A stretch of DNA of 31,369 nucleotides from Candidatus Altimarinota bacterium (lineage in GTDB: Bacteria > Patescibacteriota > Gracilibacteria > UBA4473). Location: NCBI GenBank assembly GCA_018401175.1, contig JAGYLK010000048.1:1-31369 (forward strand), given 5' to 3'. This document shows, in pieces, positions 30,687-31,369 of the stretch; positions within the stretch are counted from its first letter, which is position 1; each line of letters begins with the position of its first letter. Made by a program: the position numbers and the translations under genes. Below the pieces are notes generated by a model. That model saw only the letters and a program-made list of their open reading frames with translations, ran no database searches and had not been told where the DNA came from.

Positions 30687-31369
30687 TTATAACTGTTTTA
30701 CAAATTCATCAAACAAGTACTCTGCATCTTCTGGTCCAGCACATGCTTCTGGGTGAAATTGTGTTGCAGAAATGGGTAACGTTTTATGTCGAATTCCTTC
30801 CACACTTCCATCATTCAGATTTTCAAACCAAACTTCCCAGTCTTTGTTCAGTGATTTTTCATCAACCATAAATCCATGATTCTGTGTCGTGATTAAGCAA
30901 CGACCAGATTGTTTGTCTCGCACGGGTTGGTTCACCCCGCGATGTCCGTATTTCATTTTTTTCGTTTTCCCACCAGACGCAAGTCCGAGCATCTGACATC
31001 CGAGACAAATTCCGAATGTCGGAACTTTTCGGTGAATTGCTTCCCGTGCAATTTCAATAGTTTCTCGCATTGTTTCTGGATCTCCGGGACCATTGGAAAG
31101 AAAAATTCCATCAAATTTTTCATTTAATTCAAATGGGTTTTGATCAAACGGAACCCGAATAATGCGGATTCCACGTTTGAGAAAATTTCGAAAAATCCCA
31201 TTTTTTGCTCCACAATCAAGGAAGGCAACAGTTTTTCCAATAGGATGTTCTGGTTCCATGATTTCCATTACTTGTGGACTCACTGATGGTACAAATCGTC
31301 CATTGAGCTCGTCGGTATACCTTTTGTCAGCTCGTTTTCCGATTTTTCCCAACACGGTTCCGTGTTCTC
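30687..31369 (-). CDS. carA: Carbamoyl-phosphate synthase small (glutaminase) subunit, 5' part outside window
   Basis: The C-terminal ~227 residues; the frame stays open to the window edge (EHGTVLGKIGKRADKRY continues upstream), so the ~130-residue N-terminal part is missing. The glutamine amidotransferase domain is clear: VAFLDCGAKNGIFRNFLKRG, DGIFLSNGPGDPETM, the nucleophile Cys in FGICLGCQMLGLASGGKTKKMKYGHRG, LITTQNHGFMVD, and the His/Glu pair in ATQFHPEACAGPEDAEYLF. It supplies ammonia to CarB for pyrimidine and arginine synthesis. It lies first in the car operon on the minus strand. Confidence 0.95.
   Translation of the reverse strand, partial: EHGTVLGKIGKRADKRYTDELNGRFVPSVSPQVMEIMEPEHPIGKTVAFLDCGAKNGIFRNFLKRGIRIIRVPFDQNPFELNEKFDGIFLSNGPGDPETMRETIEIAREAIHRKVPTFGICLGCQMLGLASGGKTKKMKYGHRGVNQPVRDKQSGRCLITTQNHGFMVDEKSLNKDWEVWFENLNDGSVEGIRHKTLPISATQFHPEACAGPEDAEYLFDEFVKQL

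Noticed and set aside
1..31369. CRISPR array, rRNA operon, attachment sites or replication origin
   Set aside because: No regularly spaced repeats of 25-40 bases, no rRNA-like sequence, no integrase gene and no DnaA-box cluster were seen.

Overview
The window is gene-dense, AT-rich bacterial chromosome (about 40% GC by eye) with very short intergenic gaps, several overlapping gene ends and few recognisable Shine-Dalgarno sites. TGA is used as an ordinary stop (priA, fmt, proS, the phosphoesterase), so this is not a TGA-recoding lineage. The reduced informational gene set, a short HrcA, a lone VirB4-type ATPase, a membrane pyrophosphatase and a CAD-like carB that is split in two fit a Patescibacteria (CPR) genome, perhaps near Peregrinibacteria. 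That placement is inference from gene style, not from a marker gene.

Layout. 1-2211: the end of an unknown gene, then a VirB4-like ATPase on the minus strand. 2212-2991: the only long gene-free stretch; it holds hairpins, two kinds of short tandem repeat and a possible structured RNA. 2992-8312: an acyltransferase-like protein, hrcA, a methyltransferase, priA and a small zinc-ribbon protein; similar hairpin clusters lie at 4910-5023 and 8007-8091. 8331-13695: a binding lipoprotein translationally coupled to an O-antigen-ligase-like membrane protein, then fmt, a YggS-type PLP protein, nadK and a small unknown protein. 13769-18768: hppA (potassium-dependent type by its motif), pgk and gatB. 18830-21432: a small membrane protein, a membrane phosphoesterase, an orphan RelB/DinJ-like protein and folC. 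21426-25272 (minus): rnhA, a RAYT (Y1 HUH) transposase, proS and a secreted degenerate nuclease-like protein. 25365-28812: tig, a small membrane protein, a winged-helix regulator, rplS and a small unknown. 28931-31369 (minus): the N-terminal half of carB, a leftover carB start, and carA, which runs out of the window.

Three things stand out. First, three 18-20-bp perfect palindromes of one family lie inside the coding sequences of folC, rnhA and the RAYT gene within about 1 kb, all read in the same codon phase, suggesting in-frame palindromic insertions linked to the RAYT. Second, between carA and carB sits a 30-codon reading frame whose first 17 residues equal the first 17 of CarB while 13 of the 17 codons differ synonymously: the start of a second, long-diverged carB. 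Third, a nearly identical 21-nt block with an inverted repeat covers the start codons of both hrcA and yggS. Most genes are housekeeping; no CRISPR, rRNA or convincing tRNA was seen.
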